Shown one piece after another: positions 34,755-43,341 of a stretch of DNA of 64,000 bases (its first letter is position 1; each line of letters starts with the position of its first letter). A program made the position numbers and the translations under genes. The stretch is from Halopseudomonas pachastrellae (GTDB taxonomy: Bacteria; Pseudomonadota; Gammaproteobacteria; Pseudomonadales; Pseudomonadaceae), in contig NZ_FOUD01000005.1 of NCBI RefSeq assembly GCF_900114765.1, positions 1 through 64,000 on the forward strand, in the 5' to 3' direction. Under the pieces are notes generated by a model. That model searched no databases, had not been told where the DNA came from, and was given only the letters and a program-made list of their open reading frames with translations.

Positions 34755-35926
34755 ACGAGCAGACGCCGCCAAGCGAGATTGAAGAAATTACCGGGCCCAG
34801 AGCCAAGATGCCGCCGGTACAGATGGCGCTCTACTGGTTGCTGGCGTTGGCTTGTTTGTACACCCTGTACCTGGCCAAGACCCTGTTGTTGCCGGTTGCG
34901 GTAGCGGCGCTCTTTGCCTTGCTGCTGAGCCCACTGGTTGGGCTGTTCAAGCGCTTCCACATTCCGCGAACGCTGTCGGCGCTGTTGCTGCTGGCGGCTA
35001 TTGGCGGGCCGTTTACCTTGATGGGTATGCAGCTCTCCGAGCCGGCGGAGAAATGGTTTCAGCGCATTCCGGAGCTGTCGGCGCAGTTGACCGATGAGCT
35101 GGACGAATTCAGCCGCAAGCTATCTGTCAGCGAGTCGCCGGTCACGGTGACCGAGCCGGAGAAGGAAGAGGGCTTTCGGTTTTTTGGCTGGTTTCGTGAT
35201 GACGAAGAGCCGCGTGCCGCGCCGTCTCCAGCGCCATCGCCGGTCGGCGACAGTGCGGTGTCGGACCGGGTGATGCAAGGCGGGGTTGAGCTGATGGTGC
35301 AGATGCTGGGCGCAACCCCAGCCGTGCTGGCGCAGTTCTTCACCTTTCTGGTGCTGGTGCTGTTTATGCTGATCTTCGGGCCGACGCTGTACAGCACCTT
35401 TATCCAGGTATTCCCGCAGATTCGTGACAAGCAGGCGGCGACTGACCTGCTGGAGCAGGTGCAGCATGAGCTGTCGCGTTACATTCTGACCGTCAGCGTG
35501 ATCAATATCCTGCTGGGTGTGGTCACCGGCTGCGTGCTGTTTTTCATGGGCGTGGAAGATGCGCTGCTGTGGGGCGTGATGGTCGCCTTGCTCAACTTTG
35601 CCCCTTACGTGGGGCCGGTCATCGGCATGGGCGTGCTCTGCCTGGCAGGCGTGGTGCAGTACGGCCCGGTGCTGGCGGCGCTGCTGCCGGCGCTGATCTA
35701 TTTCTGCATCAACCTGGTCGAGGCCCAGTTTGTCACGCCCACCGTGCTGGGCCACAACATGCGTCTGCACCCGCTGGTGCTGATGCTGTGGCTGATTCTC
35801 TGGGGCTGGATGTGGGGCGTGGTCGGCGTACTGATCGCCGTGCCGCTACTGGTGTGCCTGAAGCTGGCAGCCGCGCGGCTGCGGTTGTTCCCGCACTGGG
35901 TCAAACTGATCGAGAGCCCGATCTAG
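34751..35926 (+). CDS. AI-2E (PerM/TqsA) family transporter
   Basis: Integral membrane protein of 391 residues starting at a GTG that overlaps the previous stop. The first membrane helices (MALYWLLALACLYTLYLAKTLLLPVAVAALFALLLSPL) are followed by a soluble insert of about 100 residues rich in charged residues and Pro-Ala (PRAAPSPAPSPVG). The second hydrophobic half holds YYILTV-like and ALLWGVMVALLNFAPYVGPVIG, the family signature. Members include TqsA (AI-2 export) and PerM; most are Na+ or H+ driven exporters with unknown substrates. Last gene of the four-gene run starting at 33708. Confidence 0.85.
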   Translation: MNEQTPPSEIEEITGPRAKMPPVQMALYWLLALACLYTLYLAKTLLLPVAVAALFALLLSPLVGLFKRFHIPRTLSALLLLAAIGGPFTLMGMQLSEPAEKWFQRIPELSAQLTDELDEFSRKLSVSESPVTVTEPEKEEGFRFFGWFRDDEEPRAAPSPAPSPVGDSAVSDRVMQGGVELMVQMLGATPAVLAQFFTFLVLVLFMLIFGPTLYSTFIQVFPQIRDKQAATDLLEQVQHELSRYILTVSVINILLGVVTGCVLFFMGVEDALLWGVMVALLNFAPYVGPVIGMGVLCLAGVVQYGPVLAALLPALIYFCINLVEAQFVTPTVLGHNMRLHPLVLMLWLILWGWMWGVVGVLIAVPLLVCLKLAAARLRLFPHWVKLIESPI

Positions 35927-35957
35927 CCGCTATCAACCCCGCGCGCTGCGCTGCCGC

Positions 35958-36824
35958 TCAGGCCGGCTTGGGCGCGCGCTGTACCATCAGCACCGCACTG
36001 ATGATCAGCGCGCCGCCCAACAGCATGCGCAGGGTTGGCTGTTCGGCAAACAGCCACCAGGCGATGAGAATGCCGTAGACCGGCTCCAGCGCGAAGAACA
36101 GCGAGGCCACCCGCGCCCTCAGCACGCTCAGGCTGGAAACAAAAAGCACGTGCGCCAGACCGGTACAGAGCACGCCCAGCAAGCCTATCCACAGCCAGTC
36201 CAGTGCCGGCATCTCCAGCATGGCGCCGGCGCCGAAGGGCAGCACGCACGCCATCACCACCAGGTTCTGCCAGCATGCGATTTGTACCGGATGCAGCTGG
36301 CCGCTGGTCAGGCGGTTGCCAACCGACACCGCAGCAAAGCAGAAGCCAGAGAGGATCGCCCACAACAGCCCTGTTGTGTTGCTGGCCGCCAGATCAAACT
36401 GCGGTGGAATCAGCAGCAGGCCGGCGCACACCAGGGCCACCTTCAGCAGGTCTGAGGCGCTGGGCTTTTCACGCCAGAACACCGCTTCCAGCACCACAAC
36501 AAAGGCCGGAAAGCTGGCAAAGCCGAGGGTCGCGATGCCGACACCCGACAGCTTGATCGCGTGAAAAAACGTCAGCCAGTGAATCGCCAGAAACACCCCG
36601 CACAGCAACAGGCTCGCCAGCCGCTTGCCGGTCAGCCCGGCAGCCAGCGGGTTGCGCGCCCACAGAGCGAAAAGCACCAGCGCGGCTACCGCGAACACGG
36701 CGCGGCCCAGAACGATGGCATCGGTTGAGGTGCTGGCCAGCTTGCCAAAGATGCCGGTCAGGCCGAACAGCAGGGCGGCAACATGCATGAACAGCAGGGC
36801 GCGGTTGTGGGTCAGGTCAGTCAT
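35958..36824 (-). CDS. EamA-family (DMT) transporter
   Basis: A 288-residue inner-membrane protein with ten predicted helices in two EamA repeats. The first repeat begins LLFMHVAALLFGLTGIFGKLASTSTDAIVLGR, and the second holds GLLWAILSGFCFAAVSVGNRLTSG and ARVASLFFALEPVYGILIAWWLFAEQPTLRMLLGGALI, the standard DMT end. Family members export metabolites or amino acids; the substrate cannot be assigned. The AraC gene lies 83 bases upstream on the same strand and may control or co-transcribe with it. Confidence 0.88.
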   Translation of the reverse strand: MTDLTHNRALLFMHVAALLFGLTGIFGKLASTSTDAIVLGRAVFAVAALVLFALWARNPLAAGLTGKRLASLLLCGVFLAIHWLTFFHAIKLSGVGIATLGFASFPAFVVVLEAVFWREKPSASDLLKVALVCAGLLLIPPQFDLAASNTTGLLWAILSGFCFAAVSVGNRLTSGQLHPVQIACWQNLVVMACVLPFGAGAMLEMPALDWLWIGLLGVLCTGLAHVLFVSSLSVLRARVASLFFALEPVYGILIAWWLFAEQPTLRMLLGGALIISAVLMVQRAPKPA

Positions 36825-36906
36825 GACGCTCTCAGGGCAGGGTGAGGCGCCATCTTAGCGCTGCCGTCGAGCGCTTGCTGTTGCGCGCGTGTTGAATATT
36901 GTCGCG

Positions 36907-37650
36907 TTATTGCTGACGCCGCAGCGCACTGGGTGATATCTGCCAGTGCCGGCGAAAGGCCTGGCTGAAGGCGCTCTGGCTGCTATAGCCGCATTCGGCG
37001 GCAATGCGCGACAGCGGCAAGGCGCTGTGCTGCAGGCGTTGGCGAGCGTACTGCAGACGGCGCTGGCGTACGTATTCCAGCGGGGTGCAGCCCAGTTCCT
37101 GCAGGCACCAGTGGTTGAGGCGAGAGGCCGACAGGCCGGCGACGGTCGCCAGGTCCTGCACGCCCAGCGGGTGCGCCAGGTGCGCATCGATGTAGCGATT
37201 CAGTTGTGCCAGCGGTAGGCGAGTAGGCGTGGCAGGCTGACCCAGCAGGGCGCTGACCAGTAGCGCGGCGCTGGTGTCGGTCAGGTGGGGCTGGCTGCGG
37301 ATCAGCCCGGCCAGGCTGCGCACCAGCGCGCCCTGTTCGCTGCTGAGGGTGAGCAGTTGGTTAGCCTCCAGTAGTCGTCGCTGGCGGCTGCGCTCATGCT
37401 CAAGGCCGGCCAGTGGCGAGTTGCTATCGATATCCAGCACCAGGCAGTTGCCCTGATCAGGGCTGAAGAAGGCATGGCGCTCGCCCGGCGCGATGATTGC
37501 CACGCTACCGTGTTGCACGCGTCCACCGCTCGCGCCGTACTCAAGCTCCAGACTGCCCTGCAGGCCAAATACCAGCTGCGCCTGCAGCTCGTGGCTGTGC
37601 GCCGCGCTGGCGTCAGGGTAGTGGTGAATGTCGAGTCGTGTCGTGGCCAT
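36907..37650 (-). CDS. AraC-family regulator with cupin sensor domain
   Basis: Regulator of 247 residues from the ATG at 37650 (the frame extends 15 codons upstream). The N-terminal cupin-like domain has the metal/ligand-type pattern SAAHSHELQAQLVFGLQGSLELEYG and IAPGERHAFFSPD. The C-terminal AraC DNA-binding domain has two helix-turn-helix units: GVQDLATVAGLSASRLNHWCLQELGC and LPLSRIAAECGYSSQSAFSQAFRRHWQISPSALR, the latter being the family signature. Adjacent to an EamA exporter, which is a common regulator-target pairing. The inducer is unknown. Confidence 0.88.
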   Translation of the reverse strand: MATTRLDIHHYPDASAAHSHELQAQLVFGLQGSLELEYGASGGRVQHGSVAIIAPGERHAFFSPDQGNCLVLDIDSNSPLAGLEHERSRQRRLLEANQLLTLSSEQGALVRSLAGLIRSQPHLTDTSAALLVSALLGQPATPTRLPLAQLNRYIDAHLAHPLGVQDLATVAGLSASRLNHWCLQELGCTPLEYVRQRRLQYARQRLQHSALPLSRIAAECGYSSQSAFSQAFRRHWQISPSALRRQQ

Positions 37651-37746
37651 GCGGCCATTGTATCTGCCGGGCGGAGATTTTTCAGCGGGCTGCAAGCTTG
37701 TCTCTGGCTGATGCTATAGTGCCATTAGATAAGTGGAGATAAGACG

Positions 37747-39243
37747 TTGGACAACAAGACCTTCGGGCTGCGGGCCTGGATGGAGCAGCTCAATCGATCC
37801 GAGCTGCCTGCCATGGCGGTGGTGGTGCATGACTTGCTGCGCCTGGCGCAGTCGGAAACCGCCTCGGTCGGGCAACTGACCGACGTGCTGATGCGCGATG
37901 CCGCATTGGCAACCAAGGTGCTGCGCGTCAGCAACAGTGTTTACTGCAACCCGGGTCGCGAGGTCATCAAGACCCTGTCGCGTGCGGTTGTGGTGGTGGG
38001 CTTTGATCAGGTGCGCATGATCGGGCTGTCGGTCAGCCTGCTTGATGGTTTGCTGACGCAGTCGCCGCGTGAGCAGTTGCAGGCGCTGCTGGCGCGCTCG
38101 TTTCATGGTGCGGTGCAGGCCCGCAACCTGGCCCAGTATTTGGACCAGCGGCAGCAGGAGGAGGTGTTTATCGCCACGTTGCTGAGCCATATCGGTGAGC
38201 TGGCGTTCTGGAGTCACGCGGGCAAGCAGGCCGATCGCCTGGCGGCCGCGTTGGCGGAACCTGGCGCCGAGCCGGACAAGGTCATGCGTCGCGAGTTGGG
38301 GGTCACCTTCGAGCAATTGACGGTGGGCCTTTTGAAAACCTGGAACATGGGCGAGATCGGCCAACTGGTGCAGGCCAGCCGCACCAGCGACGGGCCGGCA
38401 GCCAGAGCCGTTGCTCTAGGCAGCAACCTGGCCGGCCGGGTGGCCGCTGCCGGCTGGACCGACGCCTCGGTGCAGGCGTTGATTGAGCCGGTCGCCGAGT
38501 TGATCGGCACCGATGCAGAGCATGCCTGGCAGCAACTGGTCAGCAGTGGTCAGGAAGCGGTACGTGTGGCCGGCCATTGCTCCAATGCCGACCTGCAGCA
38601 GTGGATTCCGCGCGCCGATGACCTGCCTCTGGACCTGTCCGCACTGCTGCAGATGGAGGTGGTCCCTGAGGTTGAGCAAGCGCCGTCAGAGCGCGCCCCG
38701 GAGCTTGAGCCGGAAACCTTGCTGCAACCTAATCTGAAGCTGTTCAAGCTGTCGGTTGATCACCTGAAGCTGATGGTACGGGCGGCCATGGATGTCGACA
38801 CTATCCTCAATACCCTCATGCAGGGGCTGCATAGGGGCGCCGGTATCGAGCGTGTGGCCCTGATGGTGCTGGCCGAGCAGAAAACCCAGGTTCGGGTGAG
38901 GGCTGCCATCGGCAAGGGGGCGCAGCGCTGGCGTGACACCTTTGTGCTGCCCTGCAGCGGTCAGCCACATGTGTTCTCCCACGCCCTTGAGCAGCGTGAC
39001 TGCCTGCTGCTGGGGGGCGCGGAGCAGGGCGCGCTGAATACGCTGCTGACAACGGAGGTCGTGGCGCTGGTCGGCAGCGGCCCACTGGTTATCGCCCCAG
39101 TGGTGGCCGGTAGCCGCCGGGTGGGTGTGCTGTATGGTGATATGCGTCTGTCGGGCCGCGAACTGGCGCAGCCCCAAGTGACGGCGTTTGCCCGTATGGC
39201 CGAGTTGACCGGGCAGTGCCTGCAGCGCCTGAGCCAGCGTTAG
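37747..39243 (+). CDS. HDOD-GAF signalling protein
   Basis: A 498-residue protein starting at a TTG with GTGGAG upstream. The HDOD domain spans about residues 10-215 (DVLMRDAALATKVLRVSNSVY, IKTLSRAVVVVGFDQVRMIGLSV), and a GAF-like domain covers about 340-490 (DVDTILNTLMQGLHRGAGIERVALMVLAE, RRVGVLYGDMRL). A linker rich in Glu and Pro lies between. HDOD-GAF proteins act in signal transduction and two-component phosphorelays; no catalytic residues are evident. Monocistronic; second HDOD gene of the window, with low similarity to the first. Confidence 0.83.
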   Translation: MDNKTFGLRAWMEQLNRSELPAMAVVVHDLLRLAQSETASVGQLTDVLMRDAALATKVLRVSNSVYCNPGREVIKTLSRAVVVVGFDQVRMIGLSVSLLDGLLTQSPREQLQALLARSFHGAVQARNLAQYLDQRQQEEVFIATLLSHIGELAFWSHAGKQADRLAAALAEPGAEPDKVMRRELGVTFEQLTVGLLKTWNMGEIGQLVQASRTSDGPAARAVALGSNLAGRVAAAGWTDASVQALIEPVAELIGTDAEHAWQQLVSSGQEAVRVAGHCSNADLQQWIPRADDLPLDLSALLQMEVVPEVEQAPSERAPELEPETLLQPNLKLFKLSVDHLKLMVRAAMDVDTILNTLMQGLHRGAGIERVALMVLAEQKTQVRVRAAIGKGAQRWRDTFVLPCSGQPHVFSHALEQRDCLLLGGAEQGALNTLLTTEVVALVGSGPLVIAPVVAGSRRVGVLYGDMRLSGRELAQPQVTAFARMAELTGQCLQRLSQR

Positions 39244-39280
39244 GGAGCACTGGCTAAGTCTCGGTCAGTACTCCCTCGTC

Positions 39281-39928
39281 TCAGCCCGGCAGGCAAACGC
39301 CGGTGCCGCCCAGTCCGCAATAGCCGTTGGGGTTTTTGGCCAGGTACTGCTGGTGGTAGTCCTCGGCGTAATAGAACGTCGGCGCTGGCAGAATTTCGGT
39401 GGTGATGTCGGCCTTGCCTGCCTGTTGCAGGGCATCGGCAAAGGTCGCTCGACTGGTTTCGGCAAAGGCGCGCTGTGACAGGTCGGTGACGTAAATGCCG
39501 GAGCGGTACTGGGTGCCCTGATCGTTGCCCTGGCGCATGCCCTGAGTCGGGTCGTGGGACTCCCAGAACACCTTGAGCAACTGCTGCAGGGGCACTTCAT
39601 CCGGGTCGAATACCACCAGCACCACCTCGTTGTGCCCGGTCATGCCGGTACACACTTCCTCGTAGGTCGGGTTGGGCGTTGAGCCCGCGCAGTAGCCGAC
39701 GGCGGTGGTGTAGACGCCGGGCACCTGCCAGAAGCGCCGCTCGGCGCCCCAGAAACAGCCCATGCCAAAGATGATCTGCTGCGTGCCTTCGGGAAAGGGG
39801 CCGTGCAGCGGCGTTTTCAGTACGCTGTGGTGGGTTTGGCTGGTGGCAAGCGGCGTGTCTCGGCCGGGCAGGGCTTCTTCTGCCGTGGGCAGGCGCAGCT
39901 TGTGTTCGGGGATACGTTGGAAAAACAT
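39281..39928 (-). CDS. msrA: MsrA, peptide methionine-(S)-sulfoxide reductase
   Basis: A 215-residue enzyme that repairs oxidised methionine in proteins. The catalytic Cys lies in [13 protein letters not shown] near residue 57, followed by [23 protein letters not shown] and [12 protein letters not shown], all canonical. Resolving cysteines lie in the C-terminal [14 protein letters not shown]. The N-terminal extension of about 45 residues ([22 protein letters not shown]) is normal for the longer MsrA type seen in Pseudomonas and E. coli. Single gene, 16 bases downstream of nudE on the same strand. Confidence 0.95.
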   Translation of the reverse strand: MFFQRIPEHKLRLPTAEEALPGRDTPLATSQTHHSVLKTPLHGPFPEGTQQIIFGMGCFWGAERRFWQVPGVYTTAVGYCAGSTPNPTYEEVCTGMTGHNEVVLVVFDPDEVPLQQLLKVFWESHDPTQGMRQGNDQGTQYRSGIYVTDLSQRAFAETSRATFADALQQAGKADITTEILPAPTFYYAEDYHQQYLAKNPNGYCGLGGTGVCLPG

Positions 39929-39944
39929 CAGAACCTCCAGTGGC

Positions 39945-40511
39945 TCAGCGTTGCAGCTCGCCGCGTTGTTCCAGCAGGTCGCGTACCAGATAGAGCGCTG
40001 CCAGCGCCCGGCCCTCGGTGAAGTTGGCGCGGGCGGTCAGCTCGCTGAGCTGATACAGGTCAACCTGATCGACGCGGATGGGCTCGGGCTCATCACCCGG
40101 CAGCCGCTTTTCATACAGGCCGCGGGCCAGTACCACGGCGATCTTCTGGCTCATGTAGCCGGGCGACAGCGACAGGTGGGTCAGAAACTCCAGCTGCTGC
40201 GCGCCAAAGCCGGCTTCTTCCATCAGCTCGCGGTTGGCTGCTTCGAGCACATCCTCGCCTGGCTCGACCAGCCCCTTGGGCAGCGACAGCTGATAGTCGT
40301 CGGTGCCGCCGCAATATTCCTCGATCAGCAGGGCGGTGCGTTCATCCTGCATGGCTACCACCATCACGGCGCCGTAGCCCTGTCCCTTGTTGACCAGGCG
40401 TTCGTAGGTGCGTTCAACACCATTGCTGAAGCGCAACTGCACCTGCTCGACGGTGAACAGGCGGCTCTTGGCAACGATTTTGGCTTCCAGCGTTTGCGGC
40501 TTTTGCGGCAT
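39945..40511 (-). CDS. nudE: NudE, ADP-compounds Nudix hydrolase
   Basis: Nudix hydrolase of 188 residues from the ATG at 40511; longer frames overlap the divergent promoter. The Nudix box is [24 protein letters not shown] near residues 90-112. The start [31 protein letters not shown] and PLSPGYMSQ-like [16 protein letters not shown] are typical of NudE, which cleaves ADP-ribose, NADH and Ap3A-type molecules. Divergent from the YrfG-like HAD gene; the nudE/yrfG pair is conserved in Pseudomonas and Enterobacteria. msrA follows closely. Confidence 0.9.
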   Translation of the reverse strand: MPQKPQTLEAKIVAKSRLFTVEQVQLRFSNGVERTYERLVNKGQGYGAVMVVAMQDERTALLIEEYCGGTDDYQLSLPKGLVEPGEDVLEAANRELMEEAGFGAQQLEFLTHLSLSPGYMSQKIAVVLARGLYEKRLPGDEPEPIRVDQVDLYQLSELTARANFTEGRALAALYLVRDLLEQRGELQR

Positions 40512-40593
40512 GGAGACTCCGTGGTGATAGGCCGGGTGCTTGGGTATCATAGCCGCACCCAAAGCACATTCCCAAGCCCAAGTCCGAGGCGCA

Positions 40594-41268
40594 ATGCTGA
40601 ACTGGAACATGATCGATACCGTCCTGCTGGATATGGACGGAACCCTGCTGGATCTGCACTTTGACAACCACTTCTGGCTGGAACACATGCCCGCCTGCTA
40701 CGCGCGGCACCACGGCCAGTCTGTCGACTGGGCCAAGGCCGAGCTGTACCCCATGATGCAGGCCATTCAGGGGCAGCTGGAGTGGTACTGTCTGGATTAC
40801 TGGACCCGTGAGCTGGGCCTGCCGATTGTCGAGCTCAAGCGCGAGATCGCCCACCTGATCAGCCTGCGGCCGGATGCCGACCTGTTTCTGCAGACACTGC
40901 AGCAGACCGGGCGCGAGGTGGTGCTGATTACCAATGCCCACCGCGACTCGCTGTCGCTCAAGCTGGAGCGGGTAGAGCTGCGCACCTGGATTCAGCGCCT
41001 GATCAGCTCCCACGACTACGGTTATCCCAAGGAAACCCAGGCGTTCTGGCATGCCCTGCAGGCGGATATGCCCTTTGACCCGGAGCGTACGCTGTTTATC
41101 GACGACAGCCTGAGCGTACTGCGCTCAGCCCGCGACTACGGCATCGCCCACCTGCTCGCCGTACGCGAACCCGACAGCCGCGGCGCACGCCGGGACACGG
41201 AGGAGTTTGAGGCGGTGGAGGACTACGCAGAGCTTGCGCTGGCAGCGAGGCTGCTACCGGGAAGCTAG
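40594..41268 (+). CDS. yrfG: YrfG-like HAD hydrolase (GMP/IMP nucleotidase)
   Basis: A 224-residue HAD hydrolase from the ATG at 40594. Motif I is VLLDMDGTLLDLHFDNHFW, motif II VLITNAHRDSLSLK, and motif III/IV YPKETQAFW... with TLFIDDSLSVLRSARDYG. E. coli YrfG acts on purine nucleotides GMP and IMP; the neighbouring nudE is shared with that genome. The C-terminal end LAARLLPGS stops inside the first heptamer of intergenic element copy B, so the last few residues are encoded by or directly abut the element. Confidence 0.88.
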   Translation: MLNWNMIDTVLLDMDGTLLDLHFDNHFWLEHMPACYARHHGQSVDWAKAELYPMMQAIQGQLEWYCLDYWTRELGLPIVELKREIAHLISLRPDADLFLQTLQQTGREVVLITNAHRDSLSLKLERVELRTWIQRLISSHDYGYPKETQAFWHALQADMPFDPERTLFIDDSLSVLRSARDYGIAHLLAVREPDSRGARRDTEEFEAVEDYAELALAARLLPGS

Positions 41269-41390
41269 AAGCTGGAAGTTGGAAGCTGGAAGTAGTTTGG
41301 GGGCTCTTGCAGCTGGTGTGCCCGGTCCAGTATTAGCTTGACACCGTTTGGAGTAGGCTCATGCTATTGACGCTTCCAGCTTCCGCTAGC
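41261..41390. repeat. Intergenic heptamer-arm element, copy B
   Basis: The left arm at 41261-41292 holds GAAGCTA, GAAGCTG, GAAGTTG, GAAGCTG and GAAG. The right arm at 41372-41390 holds CTTCCAG and CTTCCGC-TAGC, the inverse complement type. CTTGAC at 41337-41342 is followed after 27 bases by ACGCTT at 41370-41375. The element joins two convergent genes: the yrfG stop (41266-41268) lies in the left arm and the rimK stop (41386-41388) in the right arm. Confidence 0.88.
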
Positions 41391-42291
41391 CCTTCCCCCT
41401 CGTCCGCGTCTGATTGGGCCGTGCGGTTTTCTCTATATAGTCGATGATCAGGCCGGCGACGTCCTTGCCGGTGGTGGCTTCGATGCCTTCGAGGCCGGGG
41501 GATGAGTTGACCTCCATCACCACCGGGCCGTGGTTGGAGCGCAGGATGTCCACGCCAGCAACATTCAGCCCCATGACCTTGGCGGCGCGTACGGCGGTCA
41601 TGCGCTCCTCGGGGGTAATCTTGATCAGGCTGGCGCTGCCGCCTCGGTGCAGGTTGGAGCGGAACTCGCCGGGCTTGGCCTGGCGCTTCATGGCGGCAAT
41701 CACCTTGTCGCCCACCACCAGGCAGCGGATGTCGGCACCACCGGCTTCGCGGATGTATTCCTGCACCATGATGTTGGCCTTCAGCCCCATAAAGGCTTCC
41801 AGTACCGATTCGGCTGCCTTCTCGGTCTCGCACAGCACCACGCCGATACCCTGGGTGCCTTCGAGCAGCTTGATGACCAGCGGCGCGCCACCGACCATGC
41901 TGATCAGGTCGGGGATGTCGTCGGGCGAGTGCGCAAAGCCGGTCACCGGCAGGCCAACGCCCTTGCGTGCCAGCAACTGCAGTGAACGCAGCTTGTCGCG
42001 TGAGCGGCTGATGGCGACCGACTCGTTGAGCGGAAATACGCCCATCATCTCGAACTGACGCAGCACAGCCGTACCGTAGAAGGTAATGGACGCGCCAATA
42101 CGCGGGATGACCGCGTCAAAGCCCTCCAGCTCCTCGCCCTTGTAGTGGATCGACGGCTTGTGGCTGGCGATGTTCATGTAGGCGCGCAGGGTGTCGATCA
42201 CGCGCACCTCGTGGCCGCGCTCGGTCGCAGCCTCGATCAGGCGACGGGTGGAATACAGCTTGGCGTTGCGCGACAGAATCGCAAGTTTCAT
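41386..42291 (-). CDS. rimK: RimK, ribosomal protein S6 glutamate ligase
   Basis: ATP-grasp ligase of 301 residues that adds glutamates to the C-terminus of ribosomal protein S6 and can make poly-glutamate. The N-terminal domain begins [25 protein letters not shown]-grasp residues are seen in [47 protein letters not shown] and the metal-binding [14 protein letters not shown]. The C-terminal tail [13 protein letters not shown] is short and basic and ends in the right arm of repeat copy B. The RimB-like protease gene precedes it by 45 bases on the same strand. Confidence 0.95.
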   Translation of the reverse strand: MKLAILSRNAKLYSTRRLIEAATERGHEVRVIDTLRAYMNIASHKPSIHYKGEELEGFDAVIPRIGASITFYGTAVLRQFEMMGVFPLNESVAISRSRDKLRSLQLLARKGVGLPVTGFAHSPDDIPDLISMVGGAPLVIKLLEGTQGIGVVLCETEKAAESVLEAFMGLKANIMVQEYIREAGGADIRCLVVGDKVIAAMKRQAKPGEFRSNLHRGGSASLIKITPEERMTAVRAAKVMGLNVAGVDILRSNHGPVVMEVNSSPGLEGIEATTGKDVAGLIIDYIEKTARPNQTRTRGKG

Positions 42292-42336
42292 GGTACTTCC
42301 CTTGGCGCGGCTATGGGCGGTGTGAGGGGTGATGGG

Positions 42337-42798
42337 TCAGCCGAGGGTATCGGTCTGTGGTTTGTCCTGAACGAAACGCAGGCCCGGATTGATTACCAGC
42401 TGGGCGTCCTGCATCGCGGTGCAGCCAAGCAGCATGCGGTAGCGCATTGCCTTGCGGCAGGTCAGGGTAAAGTCGACCAGCCAGCTGCGATCACCCAGCA
42501 CCAGCGGTGTGCGGATGACAAAGCGTTCCTGCAACTGGCCGTTGGAGCTCTTGATGCGCTTGAGGTCGATCAGCCGGGCCTCGCAGGTGCGGGTCTTCTG
42601 CTTGCTGCGGCTGCCGACATGGGCGTCAAAGCGGACCCAGTCCTGCCCGTCGCGTTCAAAGGTGGATATGTTGCTGGCGTGCAGGGCCGAGGTTTTGGCG
42701 CCGCTATCGACCTTGGCAATCATCTGGCTGATGCCTAGGTCGGGCAACGCGACCCACTCGCGCAGGCCGATCACGCTCAGATGATCAAAGGTTTTCAC
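42337..42798 (-). CDS. RimB-like retropepsin protease
   Basis: A 153-residue protein of the retropepsin-like aspartic protease family, often annotated as ATP-dependent zinc protease or RimK-associated. The active-site sequence is KVDSGAKTSALHA near residue 31, the DSGA variant of the aspartic protease DTG motif. RTPLVLGDRSWLVDFTLTCRKAMRYRMLLGCTAM closes the fold (LLGxxAM is the second signature). In P. fluorescens RimB cooperates with RimA and RimK in S6 modification. Here rimB and rimK are present side by side but no rimA is visible. Confidence 0.85.
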   Translation of the reverse strand: MKTFDHLSVIGLREWVALPDLGISQMIAKVDSGAKTSALHASNISTFERDGQDWVRFDAHVGSRSKQKTRTCEARLIDLKRIKSSNGQLQERFVIRTPLVLGDRSWLVDFTLTCRKAMRYRMLLGCTAMQDAQLVINPGLRFVQDKPQTDTLG

Positions 42799-42900
42799 GC
42801 TGGATTCTCCGGGCCAAAGGCCGTTGGGCGCGCATCATGCGGCAACTCTGAAAATTCGACAAGCCTGTTATAGTGACGCGGCAAGAGGAGTACAGACCCT

Positions 42901-43308
42901 ATGCAGGATGTTGGCAAGTTACGCCTGGACAAGTGGCTCTGGGCGGCCCGTTTTTTCAAGACCCGCTCGCTGGCCAAAAGCGCCATCGAAGGGGGCAAGG
43001 TGCACTGTGGCGGCGAGCGTTGCAAGGCCAGCAGGGAAATACGTGTTGGCGATCAGTTGCAGATCCGGCAAGGCTTTGATCAGCGTAGCGTCGAAGTATT
43101 GCAGTTGTCCGACCAGCGGCGCGGTGCGCCTGAAGCGCAGTTGCTGTATCGCGAAAGCGAGGAGAGCATCGCTGCCCGTGAGGCCGCCGCAGCCCAGCGC
43201 AAGGCACAAGGCGCCGGTGGGCTGATCAGCGATGGGCGCCCGAGCAAGAAGCAGCGGCGACAGATCTTTCGCTTTCGCGATGAGCGTAATACACCGTCGG
43301 CGGACTGA
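42901..43308 (+). CDS. hslR: HslR, heat-shock protein 15
   Basis: S4-domain RNA-binding protein of 135 residues that rescues stalled 50S subunits carrying tRNA after heat shock. The S4 domain fills the N-terminal half: GKLRLDKWLWAARFFKTRSLAKSAIEGGKVHCGGERCKASREIRVGDQL. The C-terminus is basic and probably disordered (RPSKKQRRQIFRFRDER). A TTATAGT element lies 30 bases upstream, but a proper heat-shock promoter is not clear. hslO follows 33 bases downstream on the same strand. Confidence 0.92.
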   Translation: MQDVGKLRLDKWLWAARFFKTRSLAKSAIEGGKVHCGGERCKASREIRVGDQLQIRQGFDQRSVEVLQLSDQRRGAPEAQLLYRESEESIAAREAAAAQRKAQGAGGLISDGRPSKKQRRQIFRFRDERNTPSAD

Positions 43309-43341
43309 TTGGTTATAATTGCCGCTTTTTGAAGGTGCATC

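Noticed and set aside
41337-41366. TTGACA in element B as the -35 of a promoter
   Set aside because: A TGCTAT lies 18 bases downstream, but the -10-like part is not kept in copies A, C and D although the CTTGAC position is, so promoter activity is not the shared feature.
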